DNA from: Flavobacterium soli DSM 19725
GTDB taxonomy: Bacteria > Bacteroidota > Bacteroidia > Flavobacteriales > Flavobacteriaceae
Assembly: GCF_000422705.1 (NCBI RefSeq)
Contig: NZ_AUGO01000006.1
Location: forward strand, 124,001-188,000
Length of the DNA: 64,000 bases
Direction of reading: 5' to 3'
The notes beneath the pieces were generated by a model. The model did no database searches, was not told the DNA's origin, and saw only the letters and a program-made list of their open reading frames with translations. Made by a program: the position numbers and the translations under genes. This document shows positions 1-8,232 of the stretch, one piece after another (position 1 is the first letter of the stretch; each line of letters begins with the position of its first letter).

Positions 1-74
1 ATGATACAGCTAAGACTAATGATTTTAAAATTGAATTTTTCATAATTATAAATTTATTTTATTTAATTTTCTAT

Positions 75-683
75 TTAACAACAGTTTTTCTCTGCTTGAA
101 TTGGTGGGCATTTTATTGAACCGTAACTACAATAAACACAACAATCACCTTCTAATGGTTTGAGTACTTTCTTGCATTTCTCACATTCATAAAAATATTG
201 ACAAGCATCAGTTGGCATTAGTTCCTCTTTTTTATGTCCACAATTGGGACAAGTTAAAGTTGATTTTAATTCAACCGTCTTTCCTTCATAGATTGTGCAA
301 GTTTTACAGTTTCTGTGCAATTTATTTCGATAATAATTTACGATTGTTGCGATAAGAAGACCAAACATTCCAATATAAATTAAATAAGTTGGATTTTCCA
401 TTTCACTAAAATAATAAGCGAAAAAAATCATTATTCCACTCGGAATAGCAATTAATAAAGGATACAAACAAAGATGTTTCCTATAAGAAATGTAAAGTCC
501 TCCAATTGAAACTAAAACCATCGCTTGAAAAATCCACATTGTCAATCCTCCAAAAAGCTCAAAACTACCTAATCCAAGTGCGGATGCTCCAAAGGCAAAT
601 AAAGGAAAACAACAAGGTGAAAACAGGGCTGTAATAAAAAGCCCTATTGTACCTAATTTATCTATATTTGAGTTTAATTTCAT
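75..683 (-). CDS. MerC-like membrane protein with C-terminal GDCCVxC zinc-ribbon domain
   Basis: The 202-residue protein has an N-terminal MerC-like part with about four membrane segments and a Cys-Cys pair (SPCCFPLF near residue 25). A cysteine-rich tail from about residue 125 contains CPNCG, CEKC, GDCCVYCSYG and a terminal NCC. MerC proteins are inner-membrane mercury transporters and the GDCCVxC domain is a small metal-binding zinc ribbon; I infer metal uptake or sensing rather than proven mercury resistance, because no merA or merR is visible. It is the last gene of the metal-efflux operon, 14 bases after the metal-binding lipoprotein gene. The substrate is uncertain. Confidence 0.75.
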   Translation of the reverse strand: MKLNSNIDKLGTIGLFITALFSPCCFPLFAFGASALGLGSFELFGGLTMWIFQAMVLVSIGGLYISYRKHLCLYPLLIAIPSGIMIFFAYYFSEMENPTYLIYIGMFGLLIATIVNYYRNKLHRNCKTCTIYEGKTVELKSTLTCPNCGHKKEELMPTDACQYFYECEKCKKVLKPLEGDCCVYCSYGSIKCPPIQAEKNCC

Positions 684-697
684 TATAATTAAACTAA

Positions 698-1027
698 TTA
701 GTGGTTATGTCCTTCATGACTTTCTTCTGAACCTTCTTTTGAATGATTATGTCCGTCGTGGTTTTCTTTTGAATGATCGTGTCCTTCGTGATTATCTGCT
801 TTTGCTTCAATTAAATCCATTTTACAAACTGGACAAGTTCCTTTTTCATCATATATCTTGTCTTTTTCACAATTCATTGGACATTCATAAGCAACTTTGT
901 GCGTTTCGCCATCTTTGTGCTCGTGTTCTTCTTTTTCGGTTGTTGGTTCCATTTTTTCTTTTTTATTACAAGAAACTGTACTTAATGTTATTATGGCAAA
1001 AACCATAATTAAAATTGATTTTTTCAT
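698..1027 (-). CDS. Heavy-metal-binding-domain lipoprotein, histidine-rich
   Basis: The 109-residue protein starts with a lipoprotein signal (lipobox STVSC near residue 20). A central domain with YECPMNCE and GTCPVCKMDL is the heavy-metal-binding domain often found near CusB-type adaptors. The ends are rich in His, Glu and Asp (repeats such as HEGHDHSKE). It probably sits in the periplasm on a membrane anchor and buffers or delivers metal to the RND pump encoded upstream. It lies 40 bases after the adaptor gene and 14 before the MerC-like gene, all on one strand, which supports one operon. Confidence 0.8.
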   Translation of the reverse strand: MKKSILIMVFAIITLSTVSCNKKEKMEPTTEKEEHEHKDGETHKVAYECPMNCEKDKIYDEKGTCPVCKMDLIEAKADNHEGHDHSKENHDGHNHSKEGSEESHEGHNH

Positions 1028-1067
1028 GATACTATGATTTATTTATGTTAATTATTATTGAATACTG

Positions 1068-2357
1068 CTAATGTTCATGACCACCACCGCCTTCGCTTTT
1101 TATCAAATGGCTTTGTATATAATAAGCACCTTTTAAAACTATTTTTGCGTTTGGTTCTATTTTTTGAAGTAACGTTACCTGTGTAAATCCTAATTGTGAA
1201 GTTCCTGCTTTTACTTCAATGCGTTGAAAATGGAATGTTTTTCCTTCTGCTTCTTCGTGCTTGTCACCATCTTCGTGATTATGTCCTTCCTTTTCGTCGT
1301 GTGCTACTTCTTCTTTGTGACCTTCTTCTAAAACAAAAATAAATTCTCTTCCATCTGCCTTTATAATTGCTTCTGTTGGTAAAGCTTTAACTGTATTTGC
1401 TCCAGCATCAATAAGAGCATTTACATACATTCCTGGAATTAATTTTTGTTGAAAATTTGAAATATCTGCGTGTACTGCAACTGATTTTGTTTCGTTTTCA
1501 AATGATTTACCTACACTAAATATTTTTCCATTGATTTCTGTATTATTTTGATTAGTTAAAATAAAACGTACATTTTGACCTTGTTTTACTTTGAATAAAT
1601 CTTTTTCGTACACTAATAAATCTACGTGTAATTTAGAATTATCGACTATATTCATTAAGGGTTTACCTGCTTCAACATTACTACCAATTTTGATGTGAAT
1701 TTCTGTAATATTTCCTGAAATTGGAGCAATTACAGAAACTGAAGCCGTTGTGTTTCCGTTACCACTAATGTGCAAAGTGTTCAATTGCTTTTGTAATGAA
1801 TTAAACCTTGCTCTTTCAATTTCATAATCTGATTTAGTTTTTTGAAAAACTTTTTTAGAATTTACTTCTTCATCACTTAATGTTTTTTGTCTTTCAAATT
1901 CTAATTTTAGAAACTCTAAATTACTTTTTGAAGTTAGATATGCTTCTTGAATTTTAGTAAATTCAGGACTTTCAATTGTAGCAATAGTTTGTCCTTTACT
2001 TACTCTTTGTCCTTCGATTACATTTATTGTTTTTACAATTCCTGTAGTAAAAACAGATACATCCGCTTGATTTTGTGGTGGCAACTTCGTATAGCCGTTA
2101 GCCTTAATTACTTCACTTAAATTTTTATCTGAAAAAGTACCTAATTCTATACTTGATGCATTAAACTGAGCTTCATTTAATTCAACTTCTTTAATTGCTG
2201 TTGGCTCTTTTTCTTCAGAGTGACTTTCTTCTGTATGAGCTTCACCATCTGTATGTACGTGTCCATCGCCTTCAGTATGACGCAAAGAAAAATATAAAAT
2301 AATAGCAAGGATTATTGCTCCTACTATTGATGCATATATTATATTCGATTTTTTCAT
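1068..2357 (-). CDS. RND efflux periplasmic adaptor subunit (CzcB/CusB family)
   Basis: The 429-residue membrane fusion protein has one N-terminal membrane anchor (residues 7-25), then a His/Glu-rich stretch, a barrel-sandwich hybrid split by a coiled-coil hairpin (about residues 130-200), and a beta-barrel domain. A second His-rich insertion lies near residues 345-370. It links the inner-membrane pump to the outer-membrane channel and may pass metal to the pump. The gene follows the pump-channel fusion by 11 bases. The His-rich segments fit a metal substrate rather than a drug; the exact ion cannot be read from the adaptor. Confidence 0.85.
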   Translation of the reverse strand: MKKSNIIYASIVGAIILAIILYFSLRHTEGDGHVHTDGEAHTEESHSEEKEPTAIKEVELNEAQFNASSIELGTFSDKNLSEVIKANGYTKLPPQNQADVSVFTTGIVKTINVIEGQRVSKGQTIATIESPEFTKIQEAYLTSKSNLEFLKLEFERQKTLSDEEVNSKKVFQKTKSDYEIERARFNSLQKQLNTLHISGNGNTTASVSVIAPISGNITEIHIKIGSNVEAGKPLMNIVDNSKLHVDLLVYEKDLFKVKQGQNVRFILTNQNNTEINGKIFSVGKSFENETKSVAVHADISNFQQKLIPGMYVNALIDAGANTVKALPTEAIIKADGREFIFVLEEGHKEEVAHDEKEGHNHEDGDKHEEAEGKTFHFQRIEVKAGTSQLGFTQVTLLQKIEPNAKIVLKGAYYIQSHLIKSEGGGGHEH

Positions 2358-2368
2358 TTTACTTTTTA

Positions 2369-5300
2369 TTATTGATTGATACTGTATTGAATTGTAATTA
2401 TAGTTTGATTGTAATTATAAATCGCTTCGCTATAATTTAATTGAATTTGACTTGCTGTTTCTAAACTTTGAACATATTCTACATAAGAAATATCACCATT
2501 TTGATATGCTTTTGTTGCATTTTTAATTATTAAATTAGCGTTTGGCATCGCTGTATTTTTATAATAATCTATTAAAGAAGCATACGTGACTAATTGCTCA
2601 GATTGTTGTTCTAAATGGCTTTTAAATTGCTGATTTATATAATCGGCATTTTTCTGTTCTCGTTCAATATTTGTTTTTGCAGATTTTGCTCTAGCGATAC
2701 TACTTCCTGCAAATATTGGAACAGACAAACCAACTACAACACCTTGAAATTGAGGTGTGCTATTATAATATGTTGGTGTTCCGCTTACATCTTGAATACC
2801 TGTTATAGATTGCAAAAAATAACCTATTGAAAAATCTGGAGACAATGCTGATTTTTCTACTTTATGATTGGCTTTTGCAATTTTAACTTGTTGATCTGCT
2901 AATTGAACAATTGGGTTTTGTTTTACCATTGAACTATCAACTTTCGCCATAGCGGGATACGGCACAAATGAAGTGTCCGTTGCGATAAATTCTGTTTTTA
3001 AATCTAAAATTGCTTTTAGTTTTGATTTTTCAATGGCGATTTGTGTTTTATTTTGCTTTATTTTTTGCTCTAATTCTTGTTGTTTCGCCAATGCAATTGT
3101 TTTTTCTAAAGCATTTGTTTCACCTGTTTGAAATTTCAGATTGGCTGACTTTACAAATTTTTGCATCACAGCATTTTGCTTTTCTAAAACTGCATTTTGT
3201 TTTTCATAAAACAACAATGTATTCCAAGATTGTCTAATAGAATAAGTTATTTCTTGTTTTGCAACTCCTAATTTAGTTGCACTTGCATTACTATACTCTT
3301 TAAGTAAACTTCTTTTAGCACTTATTTGAAATGGATTAAAACTTTGACTAATACCAAAATTTTTATCTTGAGCTTGTGAGTTTATTTGTCCAAATGTTCC
3401 TGACAATTCCGTTTTAGGAAGCTCAAATGCTGTTTTTTGCAACTGTGTTTGCATTTTTACTTCTAATTCTGAAGCTTGAATACTTTGATTGTTTTTCAAA
3501 CCCATTTCAAGTGCTTGTTTTAAATCAAGCTTTTGAGTTTCTTGTGCATTTGCTCCAAATATCCCAAACAAAAAGGTAATTACTAAAGCCGAATTATTCA
3601 TAGTTTTTCTTTTAATTTTTATGCCTTTCTCAAAATATAAATACAGAATTGGAAGGACAATTAAAGTAAGTAAAGTAGCTGTTATTAATCCACCTATAAC
3701 AACAGTTGCTAATGGTTTTTGAACTTCAGCACCAGCACTACTACTAATTGCCATTGGTAAAAATCCAAGTGAAGCAACGGCAGCAGTTAATATAACAGGT
3801 CTTAATCTTACTTTAGTACCTTCTTTTATTCTGTCATACACATTGTCCATACCTTGTTTTTTAAGTTCATTAAAATATCCAATTAAAACAATACCATTCA
3901 GTACAGCTACACCGAAAAGAGCAATAAATCCAACACCTGCCGAAATACTAAATGGCATATCTCGTAACCAAAGGGCAATAATACCGCCAATTGCAGATAA
4001 TGGAATAGCAGTAAATATTAATAGAGATTGTTTGATTGATTTAAAAGTAAAATAAAGCAATACTAAAATTAAACCTAATGCTACTGGAACGGCAACAGAA
4101 AGTCGTTTGTTAGCCTCGATAAGATTTTCAAATTGACCTCCATAAGTAGTGTAATATCCTTCTGGAAGCTTTAGTTTTTGATCTAATTTAGCTTGAATAT
4201 TTTCTACAACTGTTTTTACATCAGCGCCACGAACATTGAAACCAACAACAATTCTACGTTTACCATTTTCACGAGAAATTTGCATTGGACCATCTTCATA
4301 TTTTACATCTGCAATTTGTTCTAATGGAATTTGATTACCCGATGGTAAGGTTACAAACAAAGCTTTTAGGTTTTCAATATCTTTTCTGCTATCATTATCT
4401 AATCTAACCACTAAATCAAAACGTTTTTCGCCTTCATAAACAACACCTGCTGTTTCTCCTGCAAATCCCATTCTGACTACTTTGTTTAAGTCACCAATTT
4501 TTAATCCATAAAGTGCTAATTTGTCTTTATTGTATCGAATTGTTATTTGTGGCAAACCTGCAACACGTTCAGCTTTAACATCTGAAACACCTTCAATACC
4601 ATTAATTAACTGCACAACTTCTTCACCTTTGCTAACTAACATTTCTATATCGTCACCAAAAATTTTGACTGCAACATCACTTCTTACACCTGTCATCAAC
4701 TCATTAAAACGCATTTGAATAGGTTGAGAAAACTCTGTAAATGCACCTGGAATATCAGACAAAGCGTGTTCCATTTTTTCCATTAATTCTTCTTTGGTTT
4801 CTGCTGATGTCCATTCGCTTTTATCCTTTAAGAGAATAATCATATCTCCAGCTTCAATAGGCATTGGATCAGTAGGTATTTCTGCAGAACCAATTTTAGT
4901 TACAATCATTTTAATTTCGGGAAATTTTGCTCTTAAAATTTGTTCTGCTTTTGTGGTAGCTTCTATTTCTTGTGATAAAGAACTACCCGATGCGATGATT
5001 AAATGTGTTGCAATATCACCTTCATCAAGTGTGGGAATGAACTCACCACCTAATGAATTAAATAAAAATATCGAACCTATAAACAATGTAATAGCTACTC
5101 CAATAATTGCAGCTTTAACTCGTAATGCTTTTTCTAAAATGGGTGAATAGAAATTGTAAATTGCCTCAATTATTTTATCACTAAAATTCTTTTTGTGTCC
5201 TGTTTCTTTTTTTAAAGCCAAGGCAGACATCATCGGAACATATGTTAGTGATAATATAAATGCACCTAATATGGCAAATGATACTGTTTGCGCCATTGGT

Positions 5301-6718
5301 CCAAACATTTTACCTTCGATACCAACTAATGCTAAAATAGGTAGATATACGATTAGGATTATTATTTCACCAAAAGCGGCACTACTTCTAATTTTTGAAG
5401 ATGCTTGATATACTTCATCATTCATCTGTTTAGTTGTTAGTTTTCCTTTATTACTTACTTGAAGTCGATGTATAATGGCTTCTACAATAATCACGGCACC
5501 ATCTACAATTAATCCAAAGTCAATTGCTCCTAAACTCATTAAATTCCCACTAACTCCGAAAAGTTTCATCATTGAAATAGCAAATAATAGTGCCAATGGG
5601 ATAACGGAGGCAACAACTAAACCTGCTCTCCAATTTCCAAGTAGCAATACTAAAATAAAGATTACGATTAATGCTCCTTCTATAAGATTGGTTTGAACAG
5701 TACTAATAGCTTTTTCGACCAAAACAGTTCTGTCCATAAACGCCTCAATTGCTACACCTTCTGGAAGTGATTTCTTGATTTGCTCCATTTTTTCTTTTAC
5801 AACCTTAACAACTTCACCGCTGTTTTCGCCTTTAAGCATCATTACCATTCCTGATACTTCTTCGCCTTTTCCATCTTTTGTAACTGCACCATATCTGATG
5901 CTACTACCAATTTGAACTTTGGCAACATCACGAATAAGAATAGGAATACCATTTTGATTTTTAACTACAATCTTATTTATATCTTCAATGCCATTAACCA
6001 TACCCACACCACGAATAAAATAGGCATAAGGCTTTTTGTCAATGTATGCACCGCCTGTGTTTTCATTGTTGTTTTCTAATGCATCGAAAATTTCGGAAAT
6101 TGTAGTATTCATACTTTTCAGCTTATCAGGCTGAACTGCAATTTCATATTGTTTCAGATTTCCGCCAAGCGTATTCACTTCTGCAACACCTTTTGTACCT
6201 ATTAATTGAGGTTTTATTATCCAATCTTGTATGGTTCTTAATTCGGTTGCATTGTATTTTTCTTCATATCCTTTTTTGGGAAATACAACATATTGGTAAA
6301 TTTCACCCAAACCTGTACTAACCGGAGCCATTTCGGGTGTTCCAACTCCTTTTGGTATAGTGTTTTCAGCTTCTTTAATGCGTTCTGATATTTGAGCCCT
6401 TGCCCAATAAATATCCACCTTTTCTTTGAAAACAACAGTTACTACACTTAAGCCAAAACGACTTATAGAACGAAGTTCAACAATATTTGGAATTGATTTA
6501 ACGGATTGTTCAATGGGATATGTAATAAATTGTTCTACTTCTTGCGTTGCCAAAGTAGGTGAACTGGTAATTATTTGTACTTGGTTGTTTGTAATGTCTG
6601 GTAATGCGTCGATTGGTAAAGTATAAAGAGAATAACTACCAACGATAACTAATACGAGAGTAAAAAGTCCAATAATGAATTTATTATTGATACTAAAATG
6701 AATTATTTTATCTAACAT
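2369..6718 (-). CDS. CzcA-type heavy-metal RND pump fused to a TolC-like outer membrane factor
   Basis: The ATG at 6718 begins MLDKIIHFSINNK, the usual CusA/CzcA N-terminus; a longer reading to 6784 adds residues that look like leader. Residues 1 to about 1038 are a complete HME-RND pump. The transmembrane-4 signature near residue 400 reads DFGLIVDGAVIIVE, matching the CzcA class (Co/Zn/Cd) better than the CusA class (Cu/Ag). From about residue 1039 (position 3601) a new Met starts a signal-peptide-like stretch ending in GANAQ, followed by about 410 residues of TolC-like coiled-coil outer membrane factor. This is a single-chain fusion of the Czc/Cus A and C components. The adaptor gene follows 11 bases later. 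Confidence 0.85.
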   Translation of the reverse strand: MLDKIIHFSINNKFIIGLFTLVLVIVGSYSLYTLPIDALPDITNNQVQIITSSPTLATQEVEQFITYPIEQSVKSIPNIVELRSISRFGLSVVTVVFKEKVDIYWARAQISERIKEAENTIPKGVGTPEMAPVSTGLGEIYQYVVFPKKGYEEKYNATELRTIQDWIIKPQLIGTKGVAEVNTLGGNLKQYEIAVQPDKLKSMNTTISEIFDALENNNENTGGAYIDKKPYAYFIRGVGMVNGIEDINKIVVKNQNGIPILIRDVAKVQIGSSIRYGAVTKDGKGEEVSGMVMMLKGENSGEVVKVVKEKMEQIKKSLPEGVAIEAFMDRTVLVEKAISTVQTNLIEGALIVIFILVLLLGNWRAGLVVASVIPLALLFAISMMKLFGVSGNLMSLGAIDFGLIVDGAVIIVEAIIHRLQVSNKGKLTTKQMNDEVYQASSKIRSSAAFGEIIILIVYLPILALVGIEGKMFGPMAQTVSFAILGAFILSLTYVPMMSALALKKETGHKKNFSDKIIEAIYNFYSPILEKALRVKAAIIGVAITLFIGSIFLFNSLGGEFIPTLDEGDIATHLIIASGSSLSQEIEATTKAEQILRAKFPEIKMIVTKIGSAEIPTDPMPIEAGDMIILLKDKSEWTSAETKEELMEKMEHALSDIPGAFTEFSQPIQMRFNELMTGVRSDVAVKIFGDDIEMLVSKGEEVVQLINGIEGVSDVKAERVAGLPQITIRYNKDKLALYGLKIGDLNKVVRMGFAGETAGVVYEGEKRFDLVVRLDNDSRKDIENLKALFVTLPSGNQIPLEQIADVKYEDGPMQISRENGKRRIVVGFNVRGADVKTVVENIQAKLDQKLKLPEGYYTTYGGQFENLIEANKRLSVAVPVALGLILVLLYFTFKSIKQSLLIFTAIPLSAIGGIIALWLRDMPFSISAGVGFIALFGVAVLNGIVLIGYFNELKKQGMDNVYDRIKEGTKVRLRPVILTAAVASLGFLPMAISSSAGAEVQKPLATVVIGGLITATLLTLIVLPILYLYFEKGIKIKRKTMNNSALVITFLFGIFGANAQETQKLDLKQALEMGLKNNQSIQASELEVKMQTQLQKTAFELPKTELSGTFGQINSQAQDKNFGISQSFNPFQISAKRSLLKEYSNASATKLGVAKQEITYSIRQSWNTLLFYEKQNAVLEKQNAVMQKFVKSANLKFQTGETNALEKTIALAKQQELEQKIKQNKTQIAIEKSKLKAILDLKTEFIATDTSFVPYPAMAKVDSSMVKQNPIVQLADQQVKIAKANHKVEKSALSPDFSIGYFLQSITGIQDVSGTPTYYNSTPQFQGVVVGLSVPIFAGSSIARAKSAKTNIEREQKNADYINQQFKSHLEQQSEQLVTYASLIDYYKNTAMPNANLIIKNATKAYQNGDISYVEYVQSLETASQIQLNYSEAIYNYNQTIITIQYSINQ

Positions 6719-6792
6719 TTTTATTGTATAATGAATTAATAAACAGAGAACTGTTATCTTTTTTAAGTTGTTAAAAAGGCACAACTTATTGA

Positions 6793-6808
6793 CCCGAAAT
6801 TACTCGGG
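6793..6808 (-). other. Small hairpin between the DUF6660-like gene and the pump gene
   Basis: CCCGA (6793-6797) pairs with TCGGG (6804-6808) around a 6-base loop, directly after the stop of the DUF6660-like gene. The same hairpin occurs at 10605-10618 after the paralogous gene. It could be an attenuator or an RNA-processing or stability element between the first and second genes of the operon. There is no T-run beside it. Confidence 0.5.
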
Positions 6809-6813
6809 CATCA

Positions 6814-7152
6814 TTATACTATTTGAGGTGGTCGCCAGATACTTCCGTAGAAATTAGAAGTAAATTTAGAGGTGTAAGATGTTAACTGAGTTGTAATTTC
6901 TTTTGAAACTACTGAAAAATTGAAAGTTATAACTTTAAAATAACTTACTATTTGAGAACCACAGCAATTGCAATTGCAAAATGGGGAACAAAGATCATTT
7001 TCCTTATCGTGCGAATGATTACCGTGATCATGAGTGGTTTTCACTACTTGGTGAGTATCTTTATGAGCGACACTATTAACTTCCATATCAACACAAGGCA
7101 GACACGAAAGTGCCACCAGATAGATCGATAATATGAAGTTTAACAATTTCAC
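6814..7152 (-). CDS. DUF6660-like small exported His/Cys-rich protein
   Basis: A short exported protein with a signal peptide (ILSIYLVALSCLPC) followed by a His-rich loop, a CSPFCNCNCC cluster and a basic C-terminus. I place the start at the GTG at 7152 because the paralogue at 10629-10955 has a GTG at the equivalent place; an ATG at 7197 would add 15 lysine/asparagine-rich residues. Genes of this kind precede CzcA/CusA pumps in flavobacteria, and this one is about 95 bases ahead of the pump on the same strand. It may be a periplasmic metal-binding leader of the operon; its function is not established. Confidence 0.65.
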   Translation of the reverse strand: MKLLNFILSIYLVALSCLPCVDMEVNSVAHKDTHQVVKTTHDHGNHSHDKENDLCSPFCNCNCCGSQIVSYFKVITFNFSVVSKEITTQLTSYTSKFTSNFYGSIWRPPQIV

Positions 7153-7350
7153 AATTGCAAAAATAGTTTTTTTTTTATTATTATAGTTAAATTTCAATTA
7201 AAACGTTTTATAAAAGCCACTCGTAATTTGTTTAGAATAATAGAATTGAAACTTTTATTACCCATTTTGATTTAAAAGTTTTCTTGGGTAAAAATTGAAT
7301 GTTATTTTTCATAACTTATTGTATATAATTATTTATTAAATCTTTTGGGA

Positions 7351-8232
7351 TTATTGTGACACTATTTCAAGTCCGTTTTTGATAACTGAAATGTCGATTT
7401 TATTGGTTTTTAAATTGTGGTATTCACCATCAAGTTGTATGTCAACGAAAATTTTATCTGGTAATTCGATAGCAATGTTTTCAATTAACCTGTGTTGCGC
7501 CCTATCAAAAACTTCCTGTTTTTTTGATAACACGTGAAGTCCAAATTTAATTTTGTTAACTAAACTTATTTTTTGAATTATTAAAAGATCCAGTTTCCCA
7601 TCTGTTAAACTGGCATTTGGTGTTAAACTCATACCATAACCCATTTCATTTGAGTTGGAAACGAAAAGCATAAAAGCATTGCAATTTATTAGCTGATTAT
7701 TGAATGAGAGTATCGATTTTATGGGTTTAAATTTTATGCTAGCTTCTAGTGATGCTCTGATGTAAGCCGATAATGTTCTTTTTTGATAGCTATCGTATTT
7801 TTTAATTATTAAGGCATCAATTCCAATTCCCATGTTGCTAAAAAAGTAGTGTTGGTTTACTTTTCCGATGTCAATGAATTGGGTTTTCCCATTTCTGATT
7901 ACTTCAGTTGCCTGTTCCAATAGTTTAGGGATTTTTAGATTTGAAGCCAAACCATTGCCTGAACCAATTGGTATTATACCCAATTTAATTTTGGTATTGA
8001 CTAAGCATGATGCCACTTCATTTATGGTTCCATCGCCACCGCATGCTACTATGTAATCTGGGTTTTCAGTTATGGCATTGCGGGTCAATATGACGGCATG
8101 ATGTTTATGATTTGAATAATCAACAGTAATTTTGAATCCTTTTGCAGGAAAATACTTTTCTAATACTGTCCTGGTTAAATTATGTTTTCCGTTGCCTGAA
8201 ATTGGATTAATGATAAAATGAATGTATTTCAT
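7351..8232 (-). CDS. Diacylglycerol/lipid kinase family protein (YegS/DgkB-like)
   Basis: The 293-residue soluble lipid kinase carries the catalytic-domain motif ACGGDGTINEVAS near residue 63 and PIGSGNGLA near residue 90, typical of DAGK_cat proteins. Members phosphorylate diacylglycerol, sphingosine or related lipids with ATP. Its ATG overlaps the stop of the LtaS-like gene by one base (TAATG), so the two are probably translated together. LtaS-type reactions release diacylglycerol, so recycling that lipid is a plausible job, as for DgkB in Gram-positive bacteria. That coupling is an inference from the gene pair. Confidence 0.85.
   Translation of the reverse strand: MKYIHFIINPISGNGKHNLTRTVLEKYFPAKGFKITVDYSNHKHHAVILTRNAITENPDYIVACGGDGTINEVASCLVNTKIKLGIIPIGSGNGLASNLKIPKLLEQATEVIRNGKTQFIDIGKVNQHYFFSNMGIGIDALIIKKYDSYQKRTLSAYIRASLEASIKFKPIKSILSFNNQLINCNAFMLFVSNSNEMGYGMSLTPNASLTDGKLDLLIIQKISLVNKIKFGLHVLSKKQEVFDRAQHRLIENIAIELPDKIFVDIQLDGEYHNLKTNKIDISVIKNGLEIVSQ

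Noticed and set aside
739..1008. Plus-strand frame opposite the metal-binding lipoprotein
   Set aside because: It is a shadow of the His-rich coding sequence on the minus strand.
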